NCBI RefSeq assembly: GCF_001463765.1
Contig: NZ_BBWK01000006.1
Span: forward strand, 124,001-188,000
DNA length: 64,000 nucleotides
Origin: Aureimonas sp. AU4
GTDB taxonomy: Bacteria; Pseudomonadota; Alphaproteobacteria; Rhizobiales; Rhizobiaceae
Reading direction: 5' to 3'
The first letter of the stretch is position 1. The number at the start of each line of letters is the position of its first letter. The notes below the pieces were generated by a model. The model was not told the DNA's origin, did not search any database, and was given only the letters and a program-made list of their open reading frames with translations. The position numbers and the translations under genes were made by a program. Shown in pieces: positions 9,160-19,984 of this stretch.

Positions 9160-9890
9160 GCAGCCAGCCTTGCGGAGAAGCGGGAGACGTCGAGGATGCG
9201 GGTCGCGACGGCCGCGCGCACCGGCTCGTCGTGGAAGATGCCGAGGATCGCGACGCCCCGCGCCAGCTTCTCGCGGATCATCGCCACCACGACGTCGCGG
9301 TTGGTGCTGTCGAGCGAGGCGGTCGGCTCGTCGAGAAGCAGGATCGGGTGGTCGGTCAGGAAGCCGCGCGCGATGTTGACGCGCTGCTTCTCGCCGCCCG
9401 AGAAGGTGGCGGGCGGCAGGTCGAAGAGGGCGGTCGGAAGGTTCAGCCGCGTCAGCATCGCAGCGGCCCGCGCCCGTGCCTCGTCGCGCCCGACCCCGAG
9501 CCGCACCAGCGGGTCGGCCACCACCTCCAGCGCGGAGGCTCGGGGCACCGCGCGCAGGAACTGGCTGACATAGCCGATCGAGCGCTCGCGCAGGCGCAGG
9601 ACCGTGCGCGGGTCGCCCGCGCCAAGGTCCTCCATCGCGCCCGTCGTGGCGTCCCGGACGAGGATCGAACCCTCGTCCACCGCGTAGTTGCCGTAGACCA
9701 TGCGCAGGATCGACGACTTGCCGACGCCCGACGGACCGCCGAGGACGACGCACTCGCCGGCTCGTAGCGAAAAGGCGACGTCCCGCACCACCGGCAGCCT
9801 CAGCCCGCCGCGAAGGTGCATGGTGAAGGACTTGGCGACGCCGGCGACCGCAAGCAGAGTCGTGTCGATCGGGGAGAGAGCAGGGGGCAT
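9156..9890 (-). CDS. phnL: C-P lyase complex ABC protein PhnL
   Basis: 244-residue ABC ATPase-like subunit: Walker [11 protein letters not shown], signature [10 protein letters not shown], Walker [12 protein letters not shown]. PhnL is needed with PhnG, PhnH and PhnI to couple the phosphonate to the 1'-position of ATP-derived ribose with release of adenine, and it is not a transporter ATPase. The start at 9890 ([11 protein letters not shown]) lies 2 bp after the phnK stop. The insertion MRLR-like loop typical of PhnL is represented by [23 protein letters not shown]. Confidence 0.95.
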   Translation of the reverse strand: MPPALSPIDTTLLAVAGVAKSFTMHLRGGLRLPVVRDVAFSLRAGECVVLGGPSGVGKSSILRMVYGNYAVDEGSILVRDATTGAMEDLGAGDPRTVLRLRERSIGYVSQFLRAVPRASALEVVADPLVRLGVGRDEARARAAAMLTRLNLPTALFDLPPATFSGGEKQRVNIARGFLTDHPILLLDEPTASLDSTNRDVVVAMIREKLARGVAILGIFHDEPVRAAVATRILDVSRFSARLAA

Positions 9891-9892
9891 CG

Positions 9893-10672
9893 TCAGGATT
9901 CCGGGATCGAGGCGACGAGGAGCTGGGTGTAGGGATGGTGCGGATCGTCGAGGACGCGGTCCGTAAGACCCTCCTCCACGATCTCGCCGCCGCGCATCAC
10001 GATCATGCGCTGCGACAGGAGGCGGGCGACCGCGAGGTCGTGCGTCACGATGACGACCGACAGGCCGAGATCGGCGACGAGGCCGCGCAGGAGGTCGAGG
10101 ACGCGCGCCTGGACCGACACGTCGAGGCCGCCGGTCGGCTCGTCCATGAAGACGAGGCGCGGATGGGTGACGAGGTTGCGCGCGATCTGGAGGCGCTGGC
10201 GCATGCCGCCCGAGAACTCCGTCGGCCGGTCGTCGATGCGGCCGGCGTCGATCTCGACGCGGCCCAGCCAGTCGCCGGCCGCCTCCCGCAGGCGCCCGTA
10301 GTGCCGCTCGCCCACCGCCATCAGGCGCTCGCCGACATTGGCGCCGGCCGAAACGCGCATGCGCAGGCCATCGGCCGGGTTCTGGTGGACGAAGCCCCAG
10401 TCCGTGCGCATCAGGAAGCGGCGCTCGGCCTCGGTGAGGGTGGCGAGGTCGCGCGTCTCGCCGTCGCGCATCCGGTAGCGCACCGTGCCGGCGGTGGGCT
10501 CCAGCCGGGCCGAAAGGCAATGGAGCAGCGTCGTCTTGCCGGAGCCGGACTCGCCCACGATGGCGAGAACCTCGCCCGGCCAAAGGTCGAAGGAGACGTC
10601 GGTGCAGCCGATCCGCGCGCCGTAGCGCTTTTCCAGGGATCGAACCGTGAGGAGAGGGGTCTCGTCGCTCAT
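9893..10672 (-). CDS. phnK: C-P lyase complex ABC protein PhnK
   Basis: 259-residue ABC ATPase: Walker [10 protein letters not shown], signature [10 protein letters not shown], Walker [14 protein letters not shown]-loop VIVTHDL. PhnK binds the PhnGHIJ core and is required for C-P lyase activity in vivo. The ATG at 10672 overlaps the phnJ stop by 4 bp; a longer frame upstream runs through phnJ and is not credible. The C-terminal [12 protein letters not shown] motif resembles the oligopeptide-transporter ATPases, as is usual for PhnK. Confidence 0.95.
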   Translation of the reverse strand: MSDETPLLTVRSLEKRYGARIGCTDVSFDLWPGEVLAIVGESGSGKTTLLHCLSARLEPTAGTVRYRMRDGETRDLATLTEAERRFLMRTDWGFVHQNPADGLRMRVSAGANVGERLMAVGERHYGRLREAAGDWLGRVEIDAGRIDDRPTEFSGGMRQRLQIARNLVTHPRLVFMDEPTGGLDVSVQARVLDLLRGLVADLGLSVVIVTHDLAVARLLSQRMIVMRGGEIVEEGLTDRVLDDPHHPYTQLLVASIPES

Positions 10673-11535
10673 TCCGCGGCCTCCCCGAGCGCGGCGTCGG
10701 CTGCGCGCTGCGTTTCGCAATGATCGGTGTCGGAGCAGACGAACATGCGCCCGCCCCGGTCGTCGGTGACGACCTCGTCGAGATAGACCCCGCGCGAGCC
10801 GCAGAGCGCGCAGGGCTGCGAGAAGCGCTGGACGCTGAAGGGATGGTCCTCGAAGTCGAGGCTTCGCACCCGCGTATGGGGCGGCAGAGCGTAGATGCGC
10901 TTCTCGCGGCCCGCGCCGAAGAGCTGGAGCGCGGGCGACATGTCCATCTTCGGATTGTCGAACTTCGGGATGGGCGAGGGGTCCATCACGTAGCGGCCCT
11001 CCACCTTCACGGGGTAGGCGTAGGTCGTCGCGATATGGCCGTGGCGTGCGATGTCCTCGTAGAGCTTCACGTGCATGAGCCCGTACTCCTCCAGCGCGTG
11101 GAGCGTGCGCGTCTCGGTCTCGCGCGGCTCCAGGAAGCGCAGCGGCTCGGGAATCGGCACCTGGTAGACGAGGATCTGGCCGGCTGCGAGCGGCGCCTCC
11201 GGAATGCGGTGGCGCGTCTGGATGATCGTCGCCTCGCCCGTTCGGGTCGTCGTCGCGACGCCGGCCACGGTCCGGAAGAAGGAGCGGATCGAGACCGCGT
11301 TGGTGGTGTCGTCGGCGCCCTGGTCGATGACCTTCAGCGTGTCGTTTCGCCCGATGATGGCGGCCGTCACCTGCACGCCGCCCGTGCCCCAGCCGTAGGG
11401 CATGGGCATCTCGCGGCTGGAGAAGGGCACCTGGTAGCCGGGGATCGCGATGCCCTTCAGGATGGCGCGCCGGATCATGCGCTTGGTCGTCTCGTCGAGA
11501 TAGGCGAAGTTGACAGTGGGAAGGGCGGCGCTCAC
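10669..11535 (-). CDS. phnJ: radical-SAM carbon-phosphorus lyase PhnJ
   Basis: 288-residue catalytic subunit that cleaves the C-P bond of ribose 1-phosphonate 5-phosphate by a radical SAM mechanism, releasing the alkane and leaving a ribose cyclic phosphate. The four key cysteines are present with exact family spacing: C242-x2-C245-x21-C267 for the iron-sulfur cluster and C273 as the catalytic thiyl-radical residue, equivalent to E. coli C241, C244, C266 and C272. The conserved N-terminal start FAYLDETTKRMIRRAILKG is present. It overlaps phnI and phnK by 4 bp each. Confidence 0.97.
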   Translation of the reverse strand: MSAALPTVNFAYLDETTKRMIRRAILKGIAIPGYQVPFSSREMPMPYGWGTGGVQVTAAIIGRNDTLKVIDQGADDTTNAVSIRSFFRTVAGVATTTRTGEATIIQTRHRIPEAPLAAGQILVYQVPIPEPLRFLEPRETETRTLHALEEYGLMHVKLYEDIARHGHIATTYAYPVKVEGRYVMDPSPIPKFDNPKMDMSPALQLFGAGREKRIYALPPHTRVRSLDFEDHPFSVQRFSQPCALCGSRGVYLDEVVTDDRGGRMFVCSDTDHCETQRAADAALGEAAE

Positions 11536-12659
11536 TCGGCGGCCTCCTGGCTGGACATGTCGCGCTCCCGCCCGGGAGAGGCTTCGCGCTCACGAGATGC
11601 TTCGCGCTCGGAGTTGATGGTCCGCAGGAGGTCGAGCTCGGCCTGGAAGTCGACGTAGTGCGGCAGCTTCAGGTGCTCGACGAAGCCGGTGGCGGCGACG
11701 TTGTCGCAATGCTCCAGCACGAACTCCTCGTCCTGCGCGGGCGAGCGGCGTTCCTCGCCGAACTCGTCGGCCCGAAGCGCCCGGTCCACGAGGCTCATCG
11801 CCATGGCCTTGCGCTCCGACTGGCCGAAGACGAGCCCGTAGCCGCGCGTGAAGCGCGCCGGCTCGTCGCCCGTGCCGACGAACTGCGCCACCATCTGGCA
11901 TTCCGTGACGCGGACGCGGCCGATCGTGACGGGAAAGCCGAACTCGGGCAGGTCGACCTCGACGTCGACGAGGCCGATGCGGATCTCGCCGACGAAGGGA
12001 TGGGTGCGGCCGTAGCCGCGCTGCGTGGAATAGCCGAGCGCGAGAAGAAAGCCCTCGTCGCCGCGCGCCAGCGCCTGGAGCCGAAGGTCCCGGTTCGCCG
12101 GGAAGTCGAGCGGATCGCGCGTGATGTCGCCGGGTTCGTCGGTGCGGTCGCCGTCGGGCTCGATCAGACCCTCGTTGCCGAGAATGTCGGTGACACGCGG
12201 CGTGCGCGGGAGGCTCTCCGCCGCGCGGCGCTCGGGTTCGGGCACGCTCGCATCGCCCGCCAGCGAGGGGTCGAGCAGGCGGTGCGTATAGTCGAAGGTG
12301 GGGCCGAGAAGCTGGCCGCCCGGCAGGTCCTTGTAGGTCGCCGAGACGCGCCGCTCGATATGCATCGCGCCCGTATCCAGCGGCTCGGCCGCCCGGAAGC
12401 GCGGCAGCGTCGTGCGGAAGGCGCGGATCAGGAAGATCGCCTCGATCAGGTCGCCGCGCGACTGGCGCACGGCGAGCGCGGCGAGTTCGGGATCGTAGAG
12501 CGAACCCTCCGCCATGACGCGGTCGACACCGAGCGCAAGCTGTGATGCGATCTGCTCGATCGTGAGAGCGGGCAGGTCGCGGTCGCCGCGCCGCCGGTCG
12601 GCGAGCAGGCGGTGCGCGTTGCGGATGGCGGCCTCGCCGCCCTTCACGGCTACATACAT
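11532..12659 (-). CDS. phnI: C-P lyase core subunit PhnI
   Basis: 375-residue PhnI, the nucleosidase-type subunit that, with PhnG, H and L, transfers the phosphonate to ribose and frees adenine. Recognisable conserved segments are MYVAVKGGEAAI at the N-terminus, RQSRGDLIEAIFLIRAFRTT near residue 67, ALGYSTQRGYGRTHPF near residue 210 and LPHYVDFQAELDLLR at the C-terminus. The last ~20 residues are a charged Arg/Glu-rich repeat (SEREASREREASPGRER), longer than usual. It lies 2 bp downstream of phnH. Confidence 0.96.
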   Translation of the reverse strand: MYVAVKGGEAAIRNAHRLLADRRRGDRDLPALTIEQIASQLALGVDRVMAEGSLYDPELAALAVRQSRGDLIEAIFLIRAFRTTLPRFRAAEPLDTGAMHIERRVSATYKDLPGGQLLGPTFDYTHRLLDPSLAGDASVPEPERRAAESLPRTPRVTDILGNEGLIEPDGDRTDEPGDITRDPLDFPANRDLRLQALARGDEGFLLALGYSTQRGYGRTHPFVGEIRIGLVDVEVDLPEFGFPVTIGRVRVTECQMVAQFVGTGDEPARFTRGYGLVFGQSERKAMAMSLVDRALRADEFGEERRSPAQDEEFVLEHCDNVAATGFVEHLKLPHYVDFQAELDLLRTINSEREASREREASPGRERDMSSQEAAE

Positions 12660-12661
12660 GC

Positions 12662-13267
12662 TCAGGCCTCCGTGATGCGGGTGGTGCGCGGCAACGCCGC
12701 AAGCCGTGTGCCCGCGACCAGCACGTGATCATGTCCACGCGGGAAGAGCGCCGCGTTGGCTTGCCGGGCCGCGAGGAAGCCCTCGGGCAGGCCGAGCGGA
12801 GCGAGCGAGCGGCTCGTCTCGATGCCCGGGCCTTCGAGGCGAAGCACGGGACCGCCTTCCAGCGCCGCGACGGGTAGGATCAGCGTCGCGGAGCGGTCGG
12901 GATAGCTGTCCGTGCCGATGGGAAACCGCATCCAGCCGGCCGGGTCGCTGCCGCGCGCCAGCAGCGCGAAGACGGCGTCTGCCGGGTCGACGACGACCGG
13001 CGCGTCGGTCTGGAAGGCGATCCACGCAGCTGCCGCCTCGTCGCGCTCCTCCAGACAGACCGCCGCGTCGGCATCGGCGAGCGTCGCCAGCAGCGCCGCC
13101 GCCGCCGGCTCGACGGCAGGCGGTGCCGAGACGAGGCCGCCAAGTTCGGCGACGGTGCCCGGGCGCGCGAAGGCGTCCATGACCGCGCGGAAGACCCGCT
13201 GCGCGTCGTGGACCGGATCGTGGAAGCCGCCGGCGACGGCGCCGGCCGCAAGGCTCGCCTGGTTCAT
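12662..13267 (-). CDS. phnH: C-P lyase core subunit PhnH
   Basis: 201-residue PhnH, a homodimeric structural subunit of the C-P lyase core. Typical motifs are the N-terminal GGFHDPVHDAQRVFRAVMDAFARPG and the central RGSDPAGWMRFPIGTDSYPDRSAT segment; the C-terminus GLPEGFLAARQANAALFPRGHD is also family-typical. Two bases separate it from phnG and from phnI. Confidence 0.95.
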   Translation of the reverse strand: MNQASLAAGAVAGGFHDPVHDAQRVFRAVMDAFARPGTVAELGGLVSAPPAVEPAAAALLATLADADAAVCLEERDEAAAAWIAFQTDAPVVVDPADAVFALLARGSDPAGWMRFPIGTDSYPDRSATLILPVAALEGGPVLRLEGPGIETSRSLAPLGLPEGFLAARQANAALFPRGHDHVLVAGTRLAALPRTTRITEA

Positions 13268-13269
13268 GA

Positions 13270-13734
13270 TCAGTCCTCGCCGCGTGCCAGGGTGAAGAAG
13301 TCGACGCGCGTCGCGGCCGTTTCCTCGGCTCGCTCGCGGAGCGCGTCGCTATCGGCGGCCAGGGCGGGCACGACGACCTCGCGCTCGACCCGATCGCGCC
13401 AGTCCGGGTTCTGCCAGAGCGCGTCGAGGTGGGCGGCCATGCGGGCCTTCGCGCCGTCGCGGCCGAGGATCATGGCATGGCCGATCTCGCCGCTCGCCAG
13501 GCGCACCGAGGCGCGCGCCACGCTGGCTTCCCCGAGGTTGAAGGCCGCGCCGCCGCCCCCGGCCCGGCCGCGCAGCATGACGAGCCCCACCTCGGGACCG
13601 CGAACGGGCACGGCTTCGGGTATCGTGCCCAGCGCCTCGTAGCGCTGTGCGAGCAGGCCGGCCGGCGCCAGCGCGAAGGCGGAGGCGGCCCGGCGGCGGC
13701 CGGCCTGTTCTGCGGCTTCGATCGGTTCAGCCAT
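13270..13734 (-). CDS. phnG: C-P lyase core subunit PhnG
   Basis: 154-residue PhnG, first gene of the operon. Conserved parts are the GPEVGLVMLRGRAGGGGAAFNLGEASVARASVRL-type core (residues about 48-82) and RVDFFTLARG at the C-terminus. I chose the ATG at 13734 (MAEPIEAAEQ) because the frame upstream runs through the regulatory region and phnF antisense. The candidate PhnF operator lies 21-38 bp upstream of the start, where a repressor would block transcription or early elongation. Confidence 0.94.
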   Translation of the reverse strand: MAEPIEAAEQAGRRRAASAFALAPAGLLAQRYEALGTIPEAVPVRGPEVGLVMLRGRAGGGGAAFNLGEASVARASVRLASGEIGHAMILGRDGAKARMAAHLDALWQNPDWRDRVEREVVVPALAADSDALRERAEETAATRVDFFTLARGED

Positions 13735-13754
13735 CTTGCGGACCCTCGTCGATT

Positions 13755-13772
13755 TGTCTATTTGTATAGACA
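13755..13772. promoter_or_regulatory. candidate PhnF operator (inverted repeat)
   Basis: The phnG-phnF intergenic region contains a perfect inverted repeat TGTCTAT-TTGT-ATAGACA, 7-bp arms with a 4-bp spacer. It sits in the only AT-rich part of that region, between the divergent phnG and phnF starts. GntR/HutC-type repressors such as PhnF bind short palindromes of related composition (GTCTA/TAGAC). Binding by the adjacent regulator is inference. Confidence 0.6.
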
Positions 13773-13849
13773 TACGATCTGATATGTTCGGTATAGCGCA
13801 TCTCTCGTGACGAGACGATGACGATATCGGGTGAAGAGGCGAGACTGGC

Positions 13850-14569
13850 GTGAACGCGGATGACGACGGGGTGACGCGCTGGCGTCGTGTGGCCGACCGC
13901 ATCCGGGCCGGCATCGCGGACGGATCGGTCGGCGAGCGGCTGGCGCCGGAAATGGATCTGGCCGAGGAATACGGGGTCAACCGGCACACGGTGCGCCGTG
14001 CGATCCAGGCGCTCGCCGCCGAGGGACTGGTGCGGGCCGAGCGGGGGCGCGGCACGTTCGTCAACGCCCCGGCGCCGCGCATCAGCTATCCCGTGGGCGC
14101 GCGCACGCGCTTTTCCGAGAACCTAGCCGCGACCGGCCGTCGCCCGGTCGGGCACCTGATCCGAGCGAGTGCCGCGCGCGCCGACGCGGCGGTCGCCGGA
14201 CTTCTCGAATGCGAGACGGGCGCGCCCCTCCATCGCCTGGAGACGCTGCACGTGGCGAGCGGTCTGCCGCTGTCGGTCTCGACCTGCTTCTTTCCGGCGG
14301 CGCGCTTTCCCGGCATCGTGCGCTCCTATGCCGAGACCGGCTCGATCACCGAGGCGCTGAAGCTGGAAGGGTTGGCCGACTATCGCCGCCGCGAGACGCG
14401 CATCACGGCCGAGCGCGTCCATCCGGCGGACGCCGAGCATCTGGCCGCGCCTGCCGACAGCCTCGTCCTCGTGTCGACCGCCGTGGACGTCGATCCCGGG
14501 GATCGCCCGGTCCAGGCCATGCGCACGCGTTTTCCCGCGGACCGAATGGAACTGGTGTTTCGACCGTAG
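13850..14569 (+). CDS. phnF: GntR/HutC-family transcriptional regulator PhnF
   Basis: 239 residues. An N-terminal winged helix-turn-helix of GntR type (APEMDLAEEYGVNRHTVRRAIQAL, about 32-56, with GRGTFVNAP as the wing) is followed by a UTRA ligand-binding domain of the HutC subfamily. Divergent placement next to phnG and the family identify it as the phosphonate operon regulator. The start is a GTG at 13850. The frame ends 6 bp before the convergent DUF779 gene. Confidence 0.92.
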   Translation: MNADDDGVTRWRRVADRIRAGIADGSVGERLAPEMDLAEEYGVNRHTVRRAIQALAAEGLVRAERGRGTFVNAPAPRISYPVGARTRFSENLAATGRRPVGHLIRASAARADAAVAGLLECETGAPLHRLETLHVASGLPLSVSTCFFPAARFPGIVRSYAETGSITEALKLEGLADYRRRETRITAERVHPADAEHLAAPADSLVLVSTAVDVDPGDRPVQAMRTRFPADRMELVFRP

Positions 14570-14575
14570 ACGGCG

Positions 14576-14914
14576 TCAGGCCGGCACGGCGCAGACCGTC
14601 GAGCGCGTCAGGAAGCGGCGCTCGCGCCCGTTGTCGAGCGAGAACATGCCGCCGCGCCCCGGCACCACGTCGATGATGAGGTCGGTATGGCGCCACGCCT
14701 CGTATTGCGCGCCGCCGATATAGACCGGCGTGCCGTCGGGAAGCGTGCCGAGAAGCACGTCGCTCTCGCCGATGCGGAACTCGCCGCGCGGGTAGCACAT
14801 GGGCGAGGAGCCGTCGCAGCAGCCGCCGGACTGATGGAACAGGACCGGACCGTGGTCCGCGACGATCTCGGCGAGGAACGCCATCGCCTCGGGGGTCGCC
14901 GTCACCTTGTTCAT
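14576..14914 (-). CDS. DUF779 protein associated with aldehyde dehydrogenase
   Basis: 112-residue DUF779 protein. It carries the family core GPVLFHQSGGCCDGSSPMCYPRGEF, with a Cys-Cys pair and a third Cys (about 32, 33, 39) that look like metal ligands, and the end segment VVPGRGGMFSLDNGRERRFLTRS. DUF779 genes are recurrently next to ExaC/AcoD-type aldehyde dehydrogenases, as here (60 bp downstream). The biochemical role is unknown; a metal-dependent accessory function is only a guess. Confidence 0.88.
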   Translation of the reverse strand: MNKVTATPEAMAFLAEIVADHGPVLFHQSGGCCDGSSPMCYPRGEFRIGESDVLLGTLPDGTPVYIGGAQYEAWRHTDLIIDVVPGRGGMFSLDNGRERRFLTRSTVCAVPA

Positions 14915-14974
14915 GGGGCCGCTCCTTCGGATGGGGGAGGGCGGCGCGCCGGCGCGCTGCCCCCGGGGGTCGGA

Positions 14975-16495
<1,521 letters not shown>

Positions 16496-16662
16496 GGTCG
16501 TTCCTCCCTGGGGACCGCGCGGCGTTTTCGTCGTCGCGGTGATGGCGCCCGATGGGGCGCCGAGATTCCGGCCGGCGTGTGGCGGATGCCGATCACCGGT
16601 TGAGGAGCCGATCCTTTGCCGACCCGCCGCCTCCGTCAAGATGCGGCGAGTACGCAGTTCGC

Positions 16663-17478
16663 TCAGTCGAGCCCCAGCTTGCCGCGCAGCGTCGAAAGGT
16701 CCTCGGCCAGCGTGTTGACGTTGGCGGCGAGCACGCGCCGGTCGGCGTCGGTCAGCTCGGAATAATGGGCGTAGCCCTCGCCCTTGCGGTACTTGGCGAG
16801 CGTCGTGTCGACGGTCGTGAAGCTGGCGTCGACCTTCCGGACGAAGGCGGAGTCCTCGGTCTCGATCAGCGGGCGCACGAGGTCGAAGATCTTGCGCGAG
16901 CCGTCGGTGTTGGCCTTGAAGTCCCACAGGTCGGTGCCGCTGTAGCGGTCCTCCTCGCCGGAGATCTTGGTGGCCGCGACCTCCTCCATGAGGACGGCCG
17001 CGCCGCCGATCACCTTCTCGGGCGGCAGCGCCATCTCCTCGATGCGCGCGCGCAGATCCTCGATGTCCGTCATCAGCTTGTCGGCGACGGGGCCGAGCCC
17101 GTCGGTCGTGCCTTCCGCGAAGAGCCCGTGCTCGATCTTGTGGAAGCCGGTGAAGGCGGGGTCCTTCTCGGCGAGCTCGTGGTCGTCGGCGCGCGAGTCC
17201 ACCGAGGCGTCGAGGTCGCTGAAGAGCTCGGCGATCGGCTCGATCGCCTCCCAGCTCATGCGCGTCGGCGCAAAGAGCGCCTTGGCGCGCTCGACGTCGC
17301 CCGCCTTCACCGCGTCCGTGAAGCTCTTGGTGTCGGCGACGAGCTTCTCGGTCTTCTCGGACACGTAGATCTTGTACTCGGCGACCGGTCGGACGATGTC
17401 GAGCGGCGACACGGCCGCGAGCGCGGGACCCGCCAGGAGCAGCGAAAGAACTGCGGCGCTTGAGGTTCGGATCGTCAT
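16663..17478 (-). CDS. efeM: EfeM/EfeO-type periplasmic M75 iron-binding lipoprotein-like protein
   Basis: 271-residue secreted imelysin/M75-family protein with a signal peptide (hydrophobic core to about residue 21, ALA cleavage) but no N-terminal cupredoxin domain, so it is the EfeM form. The M75 metal motif H-x-x-E is visible in [10 protein letters not shown]. It begins [18 protein letters not shown], aligning with the second domain of EfeO. Such proteins bind iron for the EfeU permease. It lies 20 bp downstream of efeB, so this operon holds two M75 proteins (EfeO and EfeM). Confidence 0.88.
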   Translation of the reverse strand: MTIRTSSAAVLSLLLAGPALAAVSPLDIVRPVAEYKIYVSEKTEKLVADTKSFTDAVKAGDVERAKALFAPTRMSWEAIEPIAELFSDLDASVDSRADDHELAEKDPAFTGFHKIEHGLFAEGTTDGLGPVADKLMTDIEDLRARIEEMALPPEKVIGGAAVLMEEVAATKISGEEDRYSGTDLWDFKANTDGSRKIFDLVRPLIETEDSAFVRKVDASFTTVDTTLAKYRKGEGYAHYSELTDADRRVLAANVNTLAEDLSTLRGKLGLD

Positions 17479-17498
17479 GGTCGGCTCCGGTGGAACGG

Positions 17499-18794
17499 TC
17501 AGGAGGGGATGAGGCTGGCGGCCGCAAGCAGAGGGCGGCCGAGGAAGTCGGCCCCGTCGCGCACGCCCGGTAGGGTGAAGAAGTAGCCGCCGCCGACGGG
17601 CTTCACGTATTCCTCCAGCGGCTCGCCATCGAGGCGGCGCTGGACGGCGATGAAGCTGCGCTCCAGATCGGCCTGGTAGCTGACGAAGAGAAGGCCCTGG
17701 TCGAGCTGCCCGTTCTTCGTCACGCCGTTGGAGTAGTTGAAGGGCCGGCGCAGCATGAGGCTCTTTTCCGATCCCGGCGTGCGCGCGTTGGCGAGGCGGA
17801 TATGGGCGTCGAGCGGGGTGACCGCGCCGTCCGGGTCGCTCGCGTAGTCCGGAACGTCGCTCTCTTGCCGCCCGTCGAAGGGTGCGCCCGATGCCTTGCG
17901 ACGGCCGATGATGCGCTCCTGCTCGCCGAGCGGCGTGCGGTCCCAGCGCTCCACGAAGTTGCGGATGATGCGCACGGCCTGATAGCTGCCGCCGTGCGCC
18001 CAGGCGGGCTCGTCCGCATCGTCCGCGCCCACCCAGACGATCCGGTCCATTTCAGTGGAAACGCGGGAATCCGGATTGGCCGAGCCGTCGCGAAAGCCCA
18101 GGAAGTTGCGCGCGCTCTCCGTGGAGCCGTCGGCTTTCGGCGGCAGGATCGGAACCGTGCCCTCCTGCTTCCAGCGGATCACGAGGAGGTCGGGCAGCGC
18201 CTTGAGGAGGTCGCGCAGCGCGTAGATCGTGGCGTCCGCCGTGTTGGCGCAGATCTGGATCGACAGGTCGCCGTGGCAGAGCTCGGGGTTGAGCGCATCG
18301 TTGCGGAACTTCGCCATCCGCTGGAGCCGGGCCGGCGCCAGTCCCTCGGCCCACGGGCGGCCGGCGAAGAAGCTGTGGCCGAGCGAGAGCGTCAGCGTCA
18401 GGTTGTCGGGGGAGACCACGGGGCCCAGAATGCCGCTGTCGGCGGGCGGCAGCTTCGGGTCGAGCTCGGGCACGGGGCCGCCCGTCGTCAGGAAGCGGAA
18501 GCGCTCCGTCAGCGTGCGGAACAGGCGCTCGGTATCCTCGGGCGTCTGCGCCAGCGTATCGAAGGCGACCACCATGCCGGCGGCGGGCCGGGGCGTGACG
18601 ATGCCGGCCTGGTGCTCCCCGTGGAAGGGGACGATCTCGTGCGCCTGGTCCGAGCGCGGGGCATCCGCGACCTGGCCGGGACGTCCCTCGGCCGCGCGCG
18701 AGACGCCCGCCAGCGTCGCGGCCGCCGCGCCGCCGGCCGCACCCAGAAGCAGGCGGCGGCGGTTGGTGACGGGGCCGTTCGTCCGGCTCGTCAT
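17499..18794 (-). CDS. efeB: Tat-exported Dyp-type heme peroxidase EfeB
   Basis: 431-residue deferrochelatase/peroxidase. The N-terminus has a twin-arginine signal ([19 protein letters not shown]), so it is exported folded to the periplasm. The Dyp motif GFRDGS with the distal Asp is present near residue 230, and the proximal heme His is expected in DAHIRLAN near residue 325. It supports iron uptake by oxidising ferrous iron or working on heme, with EfeU and EfeO. It overlaps efeO by 4 bp. Confidence 0.94.
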   Translation of the reverse strand: MTSRTNGPVTNRRRLLLGAAGGAAAATLAGVSRAAEGRPGQVADAPRSDQAHEIVPFHGEHQAGIVTPRPAAGMVVAFDTLAQTPEDTERLFRTLTERFRFLTTGGPVPELDPKLPPADSGILGPVVSPDNLTLTLSLGHSFFAGRPWAEGLAPARLQRMAKFRNDALNPELCHGDLSIQICANTADATIYALRDLLKALPDLLVIRWKQEGTVPILPPKADGSTESARNFLGFRDGSANPDSRVSTEMDRIVWVGADDADEPAWAHGGSYQAVRIIRNFVERWDRTPLGEQERIIGRRKASGAPFDGRQESDVPDYASDPDGAVTPLDAHIRLANARTPGSEKSLMLRRPFNYSNGVTKNGQLDQGLLFVSYQADLERSFIAVQRRLDGEPLEEYVKPVGGGYFFTLPGVRDGADFLGRPLLAAASLIPS

Positions 18795-19984
18795 GCGCCG
18801 CCCTCCGAAAGGCCGAGCCTGGCATTCAGGCCGTCGAGCGCATCCGCCAGCGTGCGGACCTCACGGGCCAGACGCGCCCGCCGTTCGGCGTCCACCGTGT
18901 CGAAGGCCGGGTAGCCGGCCGCTGTCTTCAGCGAGGCGAGGTCGGCGTCGAGCGCGGCCTGCGGCGCGTCGATTCTGGCCAAGGCGGCCGGCGCGCTCGC
19001 CTCGGCCACCGGTCTCAGGAGCGTCGCGACCTTGCGCACGCCGGTCAGCTCCGCATCGATCTCGGCGAGATCGCCGCCGCTGTAGCTGCGCGAGCCCTCC
19101 ACGAGGCGCGTGTCGGCCAGCGCGCGAAGGGTCCGCACGGCGCCCTGCGCCATCTCGTCCGGCGCAAGGCGCGCCGTGCGCAGCCGGTTCGACAGGGCGG
19201 CGGCATCCGCCGCGAGCCTGGCCGAGACCGGTGCGAGGCCGTCGAGGCTCGCGTCGTGGAAGAGGCCGTACTCGATCCGGTGGTAGCCGGTGAAGGCGGG
19301 GTCGGCCTCGCGGCCCGCCAGATAGGCGGCGGACGGGTCGAGCGCGTCGCGAAGGTCGGCGAAGCGCGCGGCGACGGGCTCGGCCCGCAGGTAGGGCTCC
19401 CGCGCGGCGGCATAGAGCGCGCGTGCCTTGTCGAGGTCGCCAGCCTGGATGGCGCGGTCGAGCGCCTCGGCGCCCGACTGGATCTTGGCGCCCTGCATGG
19501 CCAGAAAGACCTGATACTCGGCGAGCGGCCCGATAAAGGCGGTCAGCGCCGGCTCGCTCGCCGTGCCGGGAGCGGAGGAGGGCGTGACGACGAGTTGCCC
19601 GCGCGGGTTCGACAGGAGTCCGCAGGTGATCGAGAAGGTGCCCTCGCGCAGGTTGGCCGAGAGCGTCTGCGACAGGCCGGGCGCGATGTTCTCGCGTTCC
19701 TCGACCACCATCACGCCGTCCAGGATTTCCCATTCCACGACGCGGTCGGTCCGGTTCACGACGCGGAACGTCGAGCGCCCCGCCGGAACGGTGATCGCGT
19801 TCGGCTCGCAGGCGCCATCGCGCAGCGTCACGGTGATCGCGCCATCCCCGGCGGCGTTCGGAGCGGCATGCATCGAGGCGAAGGCGAAGACCCCGGCTCC
19901 CGTCGCCATCAGGAGCGCGGCCCCCGCGACGCCCCAGAGGAGGAGGCCACGCGGCGGCGCCGCGGTGCCGGCGGGCGCGGTCAC
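18791..19984 (-). CDS. efeO: iron uptake protein EfeO (cupredoxin plus M75)
   Basis: 397 residues. An N-terminal membrane anchor or uncleaved signal (about 13-37) is followed by a cupredoxin-like domain (about 48-133, with Cys in RDGACEPNAI and in FSITCGLL) and a C-terminal M75 domain (about 143-392) with H-x-x-E in GYHRIEYGLF. This matches EfeO, the periplasmic partner that delivers iron to EfeU. It overlaps both efeU and efeB by 4 bp. Confidence 0.93.
   Translation of the reverse strand: MTAPAGTAAPPRGLLLWGVAGAALLMATGAGVFAFASMHAAPNAAGDGAITVTLRDGACEPNAITVPAGRSTFRVVNRTDRVVEWEILDGVMVVEERENIAPGLSQTLSANLREGTFSITCGLLSNPRGQLVVTPSSAPGTASEPALTAFIGPLAEYQVFLAMQGAKIQSGAEALDRAIQAGDLDKARALYAAAREPYLRAEPVAARFADLRDALDPSAAYLAGREADPAFTGYHRIEYGLFHDASLDGLAPVSARLAADAAALSNRLRTARLAPDEMAQGAVRTLRALADTRLVEGSRSYSGGDLAEIDAELTGVRKVATLLRPVAEASAPAALARIDAPQAALDADLASLKTAAGYPAFDTVDAERRARLAREVRTLADALDGLNARLGLSEGGA

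Noticed and set aside
16496-16662. Sigma-54 promoter upstream of the ALDH gene (seen for some ExaC/AcoD dehydrogenases)
   Set aside because: No TGGCAC-N5-TTGC element could be found in this interval.
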